From Hyphomicrobiales bacterium (GTDB lineage Bacteria > Pseudomonadota > Alphaproteobacteria > Rhizobiales > Beijerinckiaceae): DNA of 64,000 nt. A program made the translations under genes and the position numbers. The stretch is taken from assembly GCA_027484605.1 (NCBI GenBank), contig JAIXSR010000153.1, positions 35,698-99,697 of the forward strand. The letters run 5' to 3'. Shown piece after piece: positions 16,642-25,208 of this stretch (position 1 is the first letter of the stretch; every line of letters starts with the position of its first letter). The notes beneath the pieces were generated by a model. The model worked only from the letters and a program-made list of their open reading frames with translations, made no database searches and was not told the origin of the DNA.

Positions 16642-17982
16642 TCAGCGCGCGAATGTCGTCTCCATTTCGCGCCGGACCTTGATGGCGGCATCATTGGGGT
16701 CGAAATCGACATCCGACCATTTGAGCCGTGTGCCCTGCGCGATGTCGCGCTTGAGCTTGATCTTGTGGGCAAGGCCGAGCGGCAGATAGCCCTCTGACAG
16801 CGAAGCCTTGGCCGGGGTCTGCTTGCCCCAGACGCAGAAGCCGCCCTCGCCATCCAGCATCTCGCCGGCCTTGAGATCGCGCTTCGATGTGGCAACCACA
16901 TCGGAATTGAAGCAGACCGGCGCGCCGGTCGGCTCCTTGCGCAACGCTGCGGAGGCCACGGAGATGCCGAGTTCGAGCCCGATCATGTGCGTCGGCCGGT
17001 AGAGGCAGGAATACTTGCCGGACCTGTCCTGCAGCATCGAGTACTCGCGGAAGCATTCCTCCGAATAGGCGCTGTCGGTCTCGAACACGACATAGGTGCC
17101 CATGACCAGCGAATGCGGCACATCCGTGCCATCGCGATAGACAGAAGATGTCACTTCCGTCACGCCCTTGCGCTCCAGCGTGCCGCCATCCGATTTCGGC
17201 TTGCACACTTCCGCATGCTCGAACCGTGTCGCCGGCGGGAAGGACAGGCCTTCGCTCTGGCTCTCGAGTCCGGTTGCGTTGCACACCGCCGTCATCTCGA
17301 TGCCGGATTTGGTTCCGTCGACAAAGGAATTGAACATCTTCGGATTGATGGAGTTCCGGTCGCGGATCTTCATGTACTTGTCGAGAATGTCCCAGACCGT
17401 GTCCGGCGTCGACTGGTGATAGGTCGGGTGATAGCGCGTGCCCTTGCCGGCCGAGACCACGCGGAAACCGGCCGCGCGGGCCCAGTCGACATGGTCGGCG
17501 ATCAGCGCCGGCTGGTCGCCCCAGGCGAGCGAATAGACCACGCCCGCCTGCCTGGCCTTGCGGGCGAGGAGCGGGCCGGCGACGGCATCGGCCTCGACAT
17601 TGACCATGACGATATGCTTGCCGTTGTCGATGGCCTTGAGCGCGAAGCGAATGCCCGCGCCGGGATCACCCGTGGCCTCGATGATGACTTCGATGCCCGG
17701 ATGGGTGACCAGGCTGTCGCCATTCTCGGTCACCAGCGTCGCCCCGTTCTTCAGCGCGTCGTCGAGCGAGGTCGCGGCATATTGCTCTTCCGGCCAGCAG
17801 GCCAGCTTGAGCTGGGATCGCGCACGCGCCGTGTTGAGATCGGCCACGGCCACGACATGCATGCCGGCCGTCTGCCGCGCCTGCGAAAGGAACATCGTTC
17901 CGAATTTCCCCGCGCCGATGATGCCGATCGTGATCGGCTTCCCGGCAGACTGGCGCTCCAGCAGCTTGCGGTGAAGATTCAT
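16642..17982 (-). CDS. COG4091-type homoserine-dehydrogenase-like protein with C-terminal SAF domain
   Basis: A 446-residue two-domain protein. The N-terminal Rossmann motif is 'IGIIGAGKFGTMF' (about residues 18-30). The middle is homoserine-dehydrogenase-like ('IEVIIEATGDPGAGIRFALKA', 'VYSLAWGDQPALI'). The C-terminal SAF domain follows 'DVVATSKRDLKAGEMLDGEGG'. I start at the ATG at 17982, which has AGGA close upstream; the frame upstream of it is not protein-like. Members of this family act on sugar-derived acids next to TRAP transporters. It heads the TRAP operon and faces a LysR regulator. Confidence 0.85.
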   Translation of the reverse strand: MNLHRKLLERQSAGKPITIGIIGAGKFGTMFLSQARQTAGMHVVAVADLNTARARSQLKLACWPEEQYAATSLDDALKNGATLVTENGDSLVTHPGIEVIIEATGDPGAGIRFALKAIDNGKHIVMVNVEADAVAGPLLARKARQAGVVYSLAWGDQPALIADHVDWARAAGFRVVSAGKGTRYHPTYHQSTPDTVWDILDKYMKIRDRNSINPKMFNSFVDGTKSGIEMTAVCNATGLESQSEGLSFPPATRFEHAEVCKPKSDGGTLERKGVTEVTSSVYRDGTDVPHSLVMGTYVVFETDSAYSEECFREYSMLQDRSGKYSCLYRPTHMIGLELGISVASAALRKEPTGAPVCFNSDVVATSKRDLKAGEMLDGEGGFCVWGKQTPAKASLSEGYLPLGLAHKIKLKRDIAQGTRLKWSDVDFDPNDAAIKVRREMETTFAR

Positions 17983-18226
17983 GGGTCCTGGCCTTCCCTT
18001 GTCCCTTCGGCACAAGGCCGAACCATTCCACATCAGGGTTGGAAGAACGCACAGGGTGCCTTGGCGGGAATCATGCGATTCTGCCTTGCCGCTCCCGGCC
18101 TTCGTTTCTTCCCAACCGGATGCTGCTTCTTGTTTCATGAGCAGCATTCCTCAAAACAAACGCTAACACGTTTCCACCAAGCGAAAAGCGAAATAGTATG
18201 CGGCAACCCATGAGGAGAATTCATCA
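17983..18226. promoter_or_regulatory. Divergent control region between the TRAP operon and its LysR regulator
   Basis: This 244-base gap separates the divergent dehydrogenase and LysR genes and becomes AT-rich from about 18110. By family habit the regulator should bind here to control both genes. I do not see one dominant T-N11-A palindrome that I would name as the operator. Confidence 0.5.
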
Positions 18227-19135
18227 TTGCTGAACAGCATGCCCCCGCTGCAATGGCTCGCGACCTTCCAGGCCGTGATCGAAACCGGGAGCTTCGCCAG
18301 TGCTGCCAAGCGCCTTGGGCTGACCCCCTCCGCCATCAGCCACCAGATGCGGGCCCTCGAGGGCATGCTCGGCCAGCGCCTCTTCCTGCGCGACAAGCGC
18401 CAGGTCACGCCGACCGAGGAGGCCCTGGCCTACGCCACGACGATTTCCGAGAGTTTCGCGCGGTTGATGGCCGCGACGAACCGTTTGGCGACGGGCACCG
18501 GCGCAAGGCGCTTGCCCATCCATTGCTCGCCGAGTTTCGCAACCCTCTGGCTCGTGCCTCGGCTCAAGGACTTCATGCGCGAGCATCCCGATATCGATAT
18601 CTCGCTCTTCGCCAGCCATGAGCCGGCCCGGCTCGGACAGGACGGCATCCTGATCGACATCCAATATGCCCGCCCTGTGCCGGAAACCTGCGAGGCGATC
18701 GTCCTTGCGGAGGAAATGATCGTGCCTATGGCCAGCCCCGCCTTCGTGGCGGAACACCATGTCGGCGCGATCGCGGATATCGGCCGGGTGCCATTGCTGC
18801 ACTCGCTCCGCTGCGTGGTGCAATGGCCCCAATGGTCGGCGCGCTTTGCCCCGGGCCTGACGCTCAATCCCCGGGGTTTCCAGTTCGATCGGGCCCATCT
18901 CGCGCTCGCCTCGGCGGCGGACGGGCTCGGTATCGTGCTGGAATCGACCCTCCAGGCGAATCCCTTCCTGGCCCAGCGCCGGATCGTCATGCCGTTCGGC
19001 GAGGTGGGATTTCCGGTGGTGGCCCACCGCCTCGTCTTTCGCCGCGAGGATGATGGCCATCCCGAGCTTCTTGCCTTCATCGACTGGATCACCCGCGCCT
19101 TTCGCAGCGAAAGGCTCAATTCCGGACCAAGATAG
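18227..19135 (+). CDS. LysR family transcriptional regulator, GcvA-like
   Basis: A 302-residue regulator. The winged helix 'PLQWLATFQAVIETGSFASAAKRLGLTPSAISHQ' (shown as family type; motif residues about 6-40) is followed by a periplasmic-binding-like effector domain. The TTG at 18227 has GGAGA eight bases upstream, whereas the ATG at 18239 is too far from it, so I use the TTG. Divergence from the TRAP operon suggests it senses the imported acid and controls that operon. Confidence 0.88.
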   Translation: MLNSMPPLQWLATFQAVIETGSFASAAKRLGLTPSAISHQMRALEGMLGQRLFLRDKRQVTPTEEALAYATTISESFARLMAATNRLATGTGARRLPIHCSPSFATLWLVPRLKDFMREHPDIDISLFASHEPARLGQDGILIDIQYARPVPETCEAIVLAEEMIVPMASPAFVAEHHVGAIADIGRVPLLHSLRCVVQWPQWSARFAPGLTLNPRGFQFDRAHLALASAADGLGIVLESTLQANPFLAQRRIVMPFGEVGFPVVAHRLVFRREDDGHPELLAFIDWITRAFRSERLNSGPR

Positions 19136-19159
19136 GCAATCGCAGGCGGTGCGGGCGGG

Positions 19160-19669
19160 CTATTGCTTGAGCAGCAGGGTGTTGCCATTCATCTCGAAGC
19201 TCGAGAGACGTCGGAGGAAGCTCATGCCCAGCAGGGTAATGGGCAATGCTCCCGGCGGCATCACGGTGGCCTCCACATCGCGGACTGTGATCCCCTGCAG
19301 GCGGAGTTCCGGGATTCGGACCAGCGCCGCCATGACGACGCCGTTCGCCGTCTGCATCCGGACCGTATAGGCGGAACTGGCCGGCACGATGCCGGCCTTT
19401 TTCGCGTCTTCGTGCGAGAAGGCAACGACCGACGCCCCGGTATCGACCAGCGCCTTGACGAACTGGTTCTGGACCAGAATGTCCGTCGCGAAATGGCCGC
19501 GGGCATCGGCGCGGAGGGCCACCACGCGGGGCGCGGCGGGGGAGGATTGCATGGAAGCGACCTGTGCCGGCTTGGCGGCTGGCGACGGTTCCGCGATCTT
19601 GCCGGCCAGCGAATTGCCGATCACCGTTCCGGCTATTGCGATTGCGCCGATGAAAAGAAGGCTCCGCAT
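19160..19669 (-). CDS. Retropepsin-like aspartic protease, TIGR02281/clan AA type, membrane-anchored
   Basis: A 169-residue protein with an N-terminal membrane segment (MRSLLFIGAIAIAGTVIG) and a periplasmic domain. The active-site motif 'ALVDTGASVVAFS' (about residue 75) is the clan AA D-T-G-A/S signature, and the C-terminal 'TLLGMSFLRRLSSFEM' matches the family. Such proteins are common in Alphaproteobacteria and should work as dimers; substrates are largely unknown. It is convergent with the LysR gene, and its start faces the polysaccharide regulatory operon. Confidence 0.85.
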   Translation of the reverse strand: MRSLLFIGAIAIAGTVIGNSLAGKIAEPSPAAKPAQVASMQSSPAAPRVVALRADARGHFATDILVQNQFVKALVDTGASVVAFSHEDAKKAGIVPASSAYTVRMQTANGVVMAALVRIPELRLQGITVRDVEATVMPPGALPITLLGMSFLRRLSSFEMNGNTLLLKQ

Positions 19670-19824
19670 GCCAATCCCCGAAGCTGGTTTTTCCGTAACG
19701 GCTTCCGCCCTGTCAGTGACCGATTGAACGCCTTCTCCCTGATGATCCGGTAAACCGGGCCGGAATTCCCGTTCTTGGGTTTAAAAAGCGTCAAGCCGGA
19801 TGCCGGGGCCAGTGCCGGTCAGGA

Positions 19825-19879
19825 TTGCAAACTGCATGGTCCTTTGTTGCGATTCGCAAATCGCTTCGTTGCAAATCGC
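19825..19879 (+). promoter_or_regulatory. Cluster of TTGCAAATCGC-like sites (candidate enhancer)
   Basis: Three related sites lie in a 307-base gap: TTGCAAACTGC (19825-19835), TTCGCAAATCGC (19853-19864) and TTGCAAATCGC (19869-19879). They sit 55-110 bases upstream of a sigma-54-like promoter, the usual distance for an activator enhancer. Related sites recur upstream of the polysaccharide operons, so I infer binding by the sigma-54 response regulator encoded downstream. Confidence 0.55.
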
Positions 19880-19931
19880 AAAACAGCATGGGTTTGGAGC
19901 CGCTTTTTCGCGCCATGCGGCCGATCCGGCC

Positions 19932-19947
19932 TCGCCCGGTTCTTGCA
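19932..19947 (+). promoter_or_regulatory. Candidate sigma-54 promoter for the two-component operon
   Basis: TCGCCCGGTTCTTGCA matches TGGCACG-N4-TTGCW except at the first G of the -24 GG pair and one inner base. The expected start of transcription lies about 30 bases before the 19983 gene. The imperfect -24 element makes this the weaker type of match. Confidence 0.4.
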
Positions 19948-19982
19948 GCAGGGTCAGGGCATTGTGACGCAGGAGGATGATG

Positions 19983-20489
19983 ATGCGCGCTCTCAAGGCC
20001 CTATTCGTGATGTTGATGCTGGTATCGGGCCCGGGAATGGCCCAGGCGCAGGGGCTGTCCGCGCCCAAGGGGGAAGTCATCCTCTCGGTTGCCGGCAAGG
20101 TGAAGGCAACCAATCAGGCCGGACGGGCCGATTTCGATCGCGACATGCTGGTCGCGCTCGGCGTGAAACAGACGAAGACCCGCCATTCCTGGGCGGATGG
20201 GGTCACGACCTTCGAGGGCGTTTCCCTCGCCAGCGTGCTGGATGCCGTCGGTGCGCAGGGTACGAAGATCCGCGCCGTGGCGATCAACAACTATGCTGTG
20301 GAACTGGATATCGCCGAAGTCCGGAAATACCCCGTCATCCTCGCGATGAAGGCTGACGGGCAGGAACTCCGCCGGCGGGATCGTGGACCGCTCTGGGTTG
20401 TCTACCCGCGCGACAGTTATCCCGAACTGGCTGACGAGAAGCACAACTTCAAGTGGATCTGGCAGCTGCGGAGCCTTGAGATCCAGTAA
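19983..20489 (+). CDS. Small periplasmic protein with a molybdopterin-oxidoreductase-like fold
   Basis: About 168 residues, with a signal peptide ending near 'AQAQG'. The mature part resembles the oxidoreductase molybdopterin-binding fold: 'TTFEGVSLASVLDAVGA', 'RAVAINNYAVELDI' and 'GPLWVVYPRD'. It has no cysteine at all, so it lacks the Mo-ligating residue of sulfite-oxidase-type enzymes and is unlikely to be catalytic. Three ATGs stand in tandem; the third (19983) is best spaced from AGGAGG at 19971. The sensor kinase gene follows by 34 bases, so a role as periplasmic signal partner is plausible. Confidence 0.7.
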   Translation: MRALKALFVMLMLVSGPGMAQAQGLSAPKGEVILSVAGKVKATNQAGRADFDRDMLVALGVKQTKTRHSWADGVTTFEGVSLASVLDAVGAQGTKIRAVAINNYAVELDIAEVRKYPVILAMKADGQELRRRDRGPLWVVYPRDSYPELADEKHNFKWIWQLRSLEIQ

Positions 20490-20523
20490 GGCTTCCTTTT
20501 CGCCTTCCCGGTAAAGTCGAGGC

Positions 20524-23500
20524 ATGGTTCACGATCCGCCCCGTTCGAACCCCAGGGTTCCCGTGTTGGTCGCCGCGCTTGTGGCGGCCTTCATCCTTAT
20601 GACGGGCCTCTCGGTTTCCCGCTATCACAGCATCGAGCGGCGGCTGGATTACACGATCTCCGAGAATGTGCTCTGGGCGGCAGCCCAGACGGAAATCGAG
20701 CTGCATCTATTCCTGGCGGCCCTGACCGATCTGGCCGAGACACCGGACGAGACGGCCAAGGCACGCCTCGGCGAGCGCTTCGATCTCCTCTGGAGCCGGG
20801 TTGATCTGTACCAGGCGGGTGTCCTCGCGCGCATGCTCGCGCGGCATTCCCGCCTGCCGCAGACAGTTGCGGCACTGAAAGCCGAACTGGTCCAGATCGA
20901 TTCCGAACTCCAGGAACCGCTGACGCATGACGCGGCCCATGCCATCCGGGATCGCCTCCGCAAGCATATCGCTCCGATGCGCGACCTCACGACCGCGGCC
21001 CTCGATGCCGACCGGCTCGAACGTCAGGAAATCGTGGCCTCGCAGGATTCGATCAAGGGCGAGCTGGCACTGCTCGTTGCGGGGTTCCTGATCACCATCG
21101 GCGGCATCGTGATCTATCTCATGCGCGCCGAGCGTCGGGCCAGTTACCTGCTGTGCCAGGCCGTGGCCGCCCGGAAGGAAGCCGACGCCGCCTGGTGGCA
21201 GCTGGACGAGGCGATCGAGAACATCAGCGAGGGGTTCGTCCTCTACGATGCCGAGGACAGGCTGGTCCGCTGCAACCGCAAGTATCGGGAGCTCTACGCG
21301 CAATCCGCCGAAAAGCTACGCCCTGGCGTAACCTTCGAGGAAATCTTGCGTTTTGGTGTCGAGCGGGGCCAGATCGAGGATGCGAAAGCCGATCCAGAAG
21401 GCTGGATCACAGAGCGTCTGGCGCGCCATCGCAATCCGTCCGCGCCCTTCGAACAGGCGCTCGGCAATGGCCGCTGGCTGATGGTCTCCGACCGCATCAC
21501 CAGCAACGGCGCGCGTGTCGGGATCCGGACCGATATCACCGACCTGAAGAAGCATCTCGCCGATCTCGAACGGGCGCGCGAGAGCATGCGCCAGCAGGCA
21601 GAGCGGATGGCCGATCTCGCCGAGGAGAACAAGCGCGCCCGCGAAGTGCTGCGGGATGCGATCGAGAGCATCGGCGAGGGCTTTGTCCTCTTCGATTCCG
21701 ATGACAGGCTGGTCATGTGCAATTCGCGCTACCGGTCGTTCTTCAGCGAGGTTGCGCCATCCATCCGCAAGGGCGTGCTGTTCGAGGATTTCCTCCGCAG
21801 GGCTTTCGAGGCCGGAGCTCTCCCGGCGGAGGGCAATGTCGAGGAGGCGATCCAGCTCCGCAAGCGCCGCCGCAGGCAACGCAAGGAGGCCACCTTCATC
21901 GAGCAGCTCGGCGATGGCCGCTGGCTGCAGGTTTCGAACCGGCTGACAGCGTCTCTCGGGGTCGTCACGGTCTTCAACGACATTACCGAACTGAAGTCGC
22001 GCGAACTCGCGCTGATCGCGGCACGGGCCGATCTCGAGGCGCAGGCCGAGCGCATGCGTTCGCTGATGGAAGTCGCCGAGGCCGCGAACCGCGCGAAATC
22101 GGACTTCCTGGCCATGATCAGCCATGAGATCCGGACGCCGATGAATGCCATTCTCGGCCTGTCGAGTCTGCTGGAGGAAACCCGTCTCGACCCAGAACAA
22201 TTCCGCTTCGTCGACGGAATCAGCGAATCCGGTGCGCACCTGCTTGAACTCATCAACAATATCCTCGACTTCTCGCGGCTTGAGGCCGGCAAGGTCGAGA
22301 TGGCGCCGGTCCCGACCGATATCCGCGCCGTCGTCCGCTCGGTCGAGCAGATGCTCGGCGTCCTGGCGCGCAACAAGGGACTGGACCTGTCGGCGACACT
22401 GGCGGAGCCTGTGCCGAGCCATGTCCAGCTCGATCCCGGCCATCTGCGGCAGGTTCTGATCAATCTGATGGGCAATGCCGTGAAATTCACCCAATCCGGC
22501 TCGATCCGCCTGGTTGTCGACATCCTGCCCGCGGAGCAGGCCGGCATGGCCCGGCTCGCCTTCGGCGTCTCGGATACCGGCATCGGGATTCCCGAGGCGC
22601 TTCGCCCGACCATTTTCGAGCCCTTCGAGCGCGCGCGGCTGCCGGACAGCCAGAAGGCTGCAGGAACCGGGCTCGGCCTCGCCATCACCCAGCGGCTTGT
22701 CACCGAGATGGGCGGGGAGATCCGGCTCATGCCGACGGACGGAGCGGGGACAACCTTCGCCTTCGAGCTGACGGTGCCTGTCGTCGAGGCGCCGCTCCGG
22801 AACGCGGCGCGCCGGAACGAGCGGATCGCCACAAGCCCGGCCTTGCGCCGGATGCGTGTTCTTGTGGCCGAGGATACGCCGGCCAGCCGGCTGGTCATCC
22901 AGACCATGCTCGAGAAGCGGGGGCATGAAGTGGTGGCTACCGAGGATGGCTGCATGGCCCTTGTCGAGGCCAGGAAGGGCGGTTTCGATCTCGCGCTGTT
23001 CGATATCCAGATGCCGGGCATGACAGGCTACGAGACCGTGACCAACCTTCGCAGCCTGCCCGGGGAAGCCGGGCGCATGCCGGCCGTGGCCTTGTCGGCG
23101 CAGGCATTCCAGACCGACCGGCAAAAGGCCTTCGAGGCCGGCTTTGACGACCACCTGGCCAAGCCGATCCGCCCTGCGGAACTGAACGATCTGCTGGAGC
23201 GCGTGGCGCAGGGGCTCGTGGGGCGTCCGGGCAGCGAAAGCGAACCCGAAGAGGCTTCCCCCGCGCCTGCTCCGGCCGGGCTGGATCTGTTGCCGGTTGA
23301 CTGGCACGACGACGAGCAGGATCCCCTCGGCGAGCTGGAATCGCTCTGCACGCCGGATGTGTTCCGGCCGCTTCTGGAAACCGCGATCGACAATATCCGC
23401 GAGGAAATGGATCGGATCGCCGCTGCGAGGGAGGCCGGGGATACGGTCGTTCTGCAAAGGGCAGCGCACAAGCTCGCCGGCATTCTCGGCCAGTATCACA

Positions 23501-23640
23501 GCTTCCAGGCCGGAAGGATCGCGGCGGCGGTCGAGACCGCGGATGCCGACGGACTGGACGAAAACCTCGCCATGCTCGATGCCGTGACCCGCGCCGTCCT
23601 GATGGCGCTCGAGGCACGTCTGACCCGCATCGCTGCGTGA
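20524..23640 (+). CDS. Hybrid sensor histidine kinase, PAS-PAS-HisKA-HATPase-REC-HPt (SypF/RscS-like layout)
   Basis: A 1038-residue membrane kinase. Two membrane segments (about 13-33 and 178-198) bracket a periplasmic sensor region. Two PAS domains follow (about 224-340 and 380-490), then HisKA with His534 in 'MISHEIRTPMNAILG', an ATPase domain ('TGIGIPEALRPTIFEPF', 'GTGLGLAI'), a receiver domain with Asp827 in 'LALFDIQMPGMTG', and a C-terminal HPt with His982 in 'AAHKLAGILG'. All phosphorelay residues are present. The response regulator gene follows directly. Domain order and neighbours match the SypF/RscS kinases that control syp polysaccharide in Vibrio fischeri. Confidence 0.92.
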   Translation: MVHDPPRSNPRVPVLVAALVAAFILMTGLSVSRYHSIERRLDYTISENVLWAAAQTEIELHLFLAALTDLAETPDETAKARLGERFDLLWSRVDLYQAGVLARMLARHSRLPQTVAALKAELVQIDSELQEPLTHDAAHAIRDRLRKHIAPMRDLTTAALDADRLERQEIVASQDSIKGELALLVAGFLITIGGIVIYLMRAERRASYLLCQAVAARKEADAAWWQLDEAIENISEGFVLYDAEDRLVRCNRKYRELYAQSAEKLRPGVTFEEILRFGVERGQIEDAKADPEGWITERLARHRNPSAPFEQALGNGRWLMVSDRITSNGARVGIRTDITDLKKHLADLERARESMRQQAERMADLAEENKRAREVLRDAIESIGEGFVLFDSDDRLVMCNSRYRSFFSEVAPSIRKGVLFEDFLRRAFEAGALPAEGNVEEAIQLRKRRRRQRKEATFIEQLGDGRWLQVSNRLTASLGVVTVFNDITELKSRELALIAARADLEAQAERMRSLMEVAEAANRAKSDFLAMISHEIRTPMNAILGLSSLLEETRLDPEQFRFVDGISESGAHLLELINNILDFSRLEAGKVEMAPVPTDIRAVVRSVEQMLGVLARNKGLDLSATLAEPVPSHVQLDPGHLRQVLINLMGNAVKFTQSGSIRLVVDILPAEQAGMARLAFGVSDTGIGIPEALRPTIFEPFERARLPDSQKAAGTGLGLAITQRLVTEMGGEIRLMPTDGAGTTFAFELTVPVVEAPLRNAARRNERIATSPALRRMRVLVAEDTPASRLVIQTMLEKRGHEVVATEDGCMALVEARKGGFDLALFDIQMPGMTGYETVTNLRSLPGEAGRMPAVALSAQAFQTDRQKAFEAGFDDHLAKPIRPAELNDLLERVAQGLVGRPGSESEPEEASPAPAPAGLDLLPVDWHDDEQDPLGELESLCTPDVFRPLLETAIDNIREEMDRIAAAREAGDTVVLQRAAHKLAGILGQYHSFQAGRIAAAVETADADGLDENLAMLDAVTRAVLMALEARLTRIAA

Positions 23641-23771
23641 ATTCTGCGCCGCCGGAACCGGGGGCACTGAACAGGGTCTCTCCCGTGCCTCCCGAATTGC
23701 CCCGGGGGAGACAACGGTTTCACAAGCTTTTTGTCCTAGCAATGTCGGGCAATGCCAAGAGGGGCCGGATA

Positions 23772-25205
23772 GTGTCCAAGAACGCCAAAGTCCTGATCGT
23801 CGAGGATTCGACCTCGCTCGGCGAGGCCTACAAGGCCATGCTGCTGGGCGATGACCATCAGGTCGAGCTTGTCACCCGGGTGGATGAGGCACTGGCCAGG
23901 CTTGAAGTCTTCCTGCCGACCGTGCTGCTCGTCGATGTGAACCTGCCGGACCGCAACGGCCTCGAGATCCTGCAGCATGTGCGGCAGAAAGAGATGCCGG
24001 TCGAGGTCGTGATGATGACGGCCCAGGGTTCCGTCCAGCTCGCTGTCGAGGCAATGCGGCAGGGCGCTTTCGACTTTGTCATGAAGCCTTTCTCGCCGGA
24101 CCGCCTCCGCGTGACAGTCCGGAATGCCCATGATCGGCGCAGCCTTGCCAACACCATCGCCGCGATTTCCGAATCCTTCGATCGCGAGCGCTTCGCCAGC
24201 TTTATCGGTCGCTCGCTCCCGATGCAGGCGACGTACCGCATTATCCAGAGTGCGGCCTCGTCCAATGCAACGGTCTTCGTGACCGGAGAAAGCGGGACCG
24301 GCAAGGAACTTTGCGCCGATGCCCTCCACAGGCTGAGCCGGCGCGCCAAGGCGCCGTTCGTGGCCATCAACTGCGCCGCCATCCCGCGCGACATGCTGGA
24401 AAGCGAGATTTTCGGCCATGCCAAGGGCGCCTTCACCGGCGCCGTGGCCGATCGCAAGGGGGCAGTGCTCCAGGCCAATGGCGGCACGCTGTTCCTGGAC
24501 GAGATCTGCGAGATGGATCTCTCGCTCCAGGCCAAGATGCTGCGCTTCCTGCAGACCATGACCGTCCAGCGCGTCGGCGAGGATCAGGTCCGGCCGGTGG
24601 ATATCCGGATCGTCTGCGCCACGAACCGCGACCCGCAGGCCGAAGTCGCCGCCGGGCGATTCCGTGAGGATCTGTTCTACCGGCTGCATGTCGTGCCGGT
24701 CGAATTGCCGCCCCTGCGCGAGCGCGAGGATGATGTGCTGCTCATCGCCCGCGACTTCCTGGCCCGCTTCGCCAAGGAGGACGGCAAGGTCTTTACCGGC
24801 TTCAGCCCGGATGTCGAACTCGCCTTCCGGAACTATTCGTGGCCGGGCAATGTCCGGCAGCTCCAGAATGTGATCCGCAACATCGTGGTGCTCAGCCAGG
24901 GCCCCGGTGTCGAGTTGTCGGATCTTCCGCGCGAGGTCCTGCCGTCGTGGTCCGCGCCGCGCCCGATGGCGGCTTTGGCGCCTGCCGCGGTTGTCGCGCC
25001 GGTCATGGCTGCCCTGGTCCCGGCCGCATCCGTTGCCGATTTCGCCTCCGGTCCGATCGAGCCGCTCGAGACGACGATCCGGCGCGCCATCGAGGCCGCC
25101 ATTGCGCAATGCGGCGGCTCGGTGCCACGGGCCGCTGCCGCGCTCGATGTCGCGCCCTCGACCCTTTATCGTCGCCTGCAGGCCTGGGAGAATGGCGAGG
25201 CCTGA
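23772..25205 (+). CDS. Sigma-54-dependent response regulator, NtrC type (SypG-like)
   Basis: About 477 residues. The receiver domain 'KVLIVEDSTSLGEAYKAML' has phospho-acceptor Asp55 in 'LLVDVNLPDRNG' and lysine in 'FVMKPF'. The AAA+ domain has Walker A GESGTGKE, an intact GAFTGA sigma-54 contact loop and 'GGTLFLDEICEMD'. The C-terminal Fis-type helix-turn-helix is 'AAAALDVAPSTLYRRLQAW'. I start at GTG 23772, which has GAGGGG seven bases upstream; a GTG at 23637 overlapping the kinase stop would add 45 unconserved residues. It should activate the sigma-54 promoters listed across the polysaccharide locus. Confidence 0.92.
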   Translation: MSKNAKVLIVEDSTSLGEAYKAMLLGDDHQVELVTRVDEALARLEVFLPTVLLVDVNLPDRNGLEILQHVRQKEMPVEVVMMTAQGSVQLAVEAMRQGAFDFVMKPFSPDRLRVTVRNAHDRRSLANTIAAISESFDRERFASFIGRSLPMQATYRIIQSAASSNATVFVTGESGTGKELCADALHRLSRRAKAPFVAINCAAIPRDMLESEIFGHAKGAFTGAVADRKGAVLQANGGTLFLDEICEMDLSLQAKMLRFLQTMTVQRVGEDQVRPVDIRIVCATNRDPQAEVAAGRFREDLFYRLHVVPVELPPLREREDDVLLIARDFLARFAKEDGKVFTGFSPDVELAFRNYSWPGNVRQLQNVIRNIVVLSQGPGVELSDLPREVLPSWSAPRPMAALAPAAVVAPVMAALVPAASVADFASGPIEPLETTIRRAIEAAIAQCGGSVPRAAAALDVAPSTLYRRLQAWENGEA

Positions 25206-25208
25206 TCG

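Noticed and set aside
19775..20356. A plus-strand frame through the enhancer-like sites upstream of the two-component operon
   Set aside because: It starts with TTG without a ribosome site and runs out of frame into a gene with a clear signal peptide.
21316..23742. An 808-residue minus-strand open frame opposite the sensor kinase
   Set aside because: It has a composition typical of antisense frames and no motif, whereas the plus frame has complete HisKA, REC and HPt motifs.
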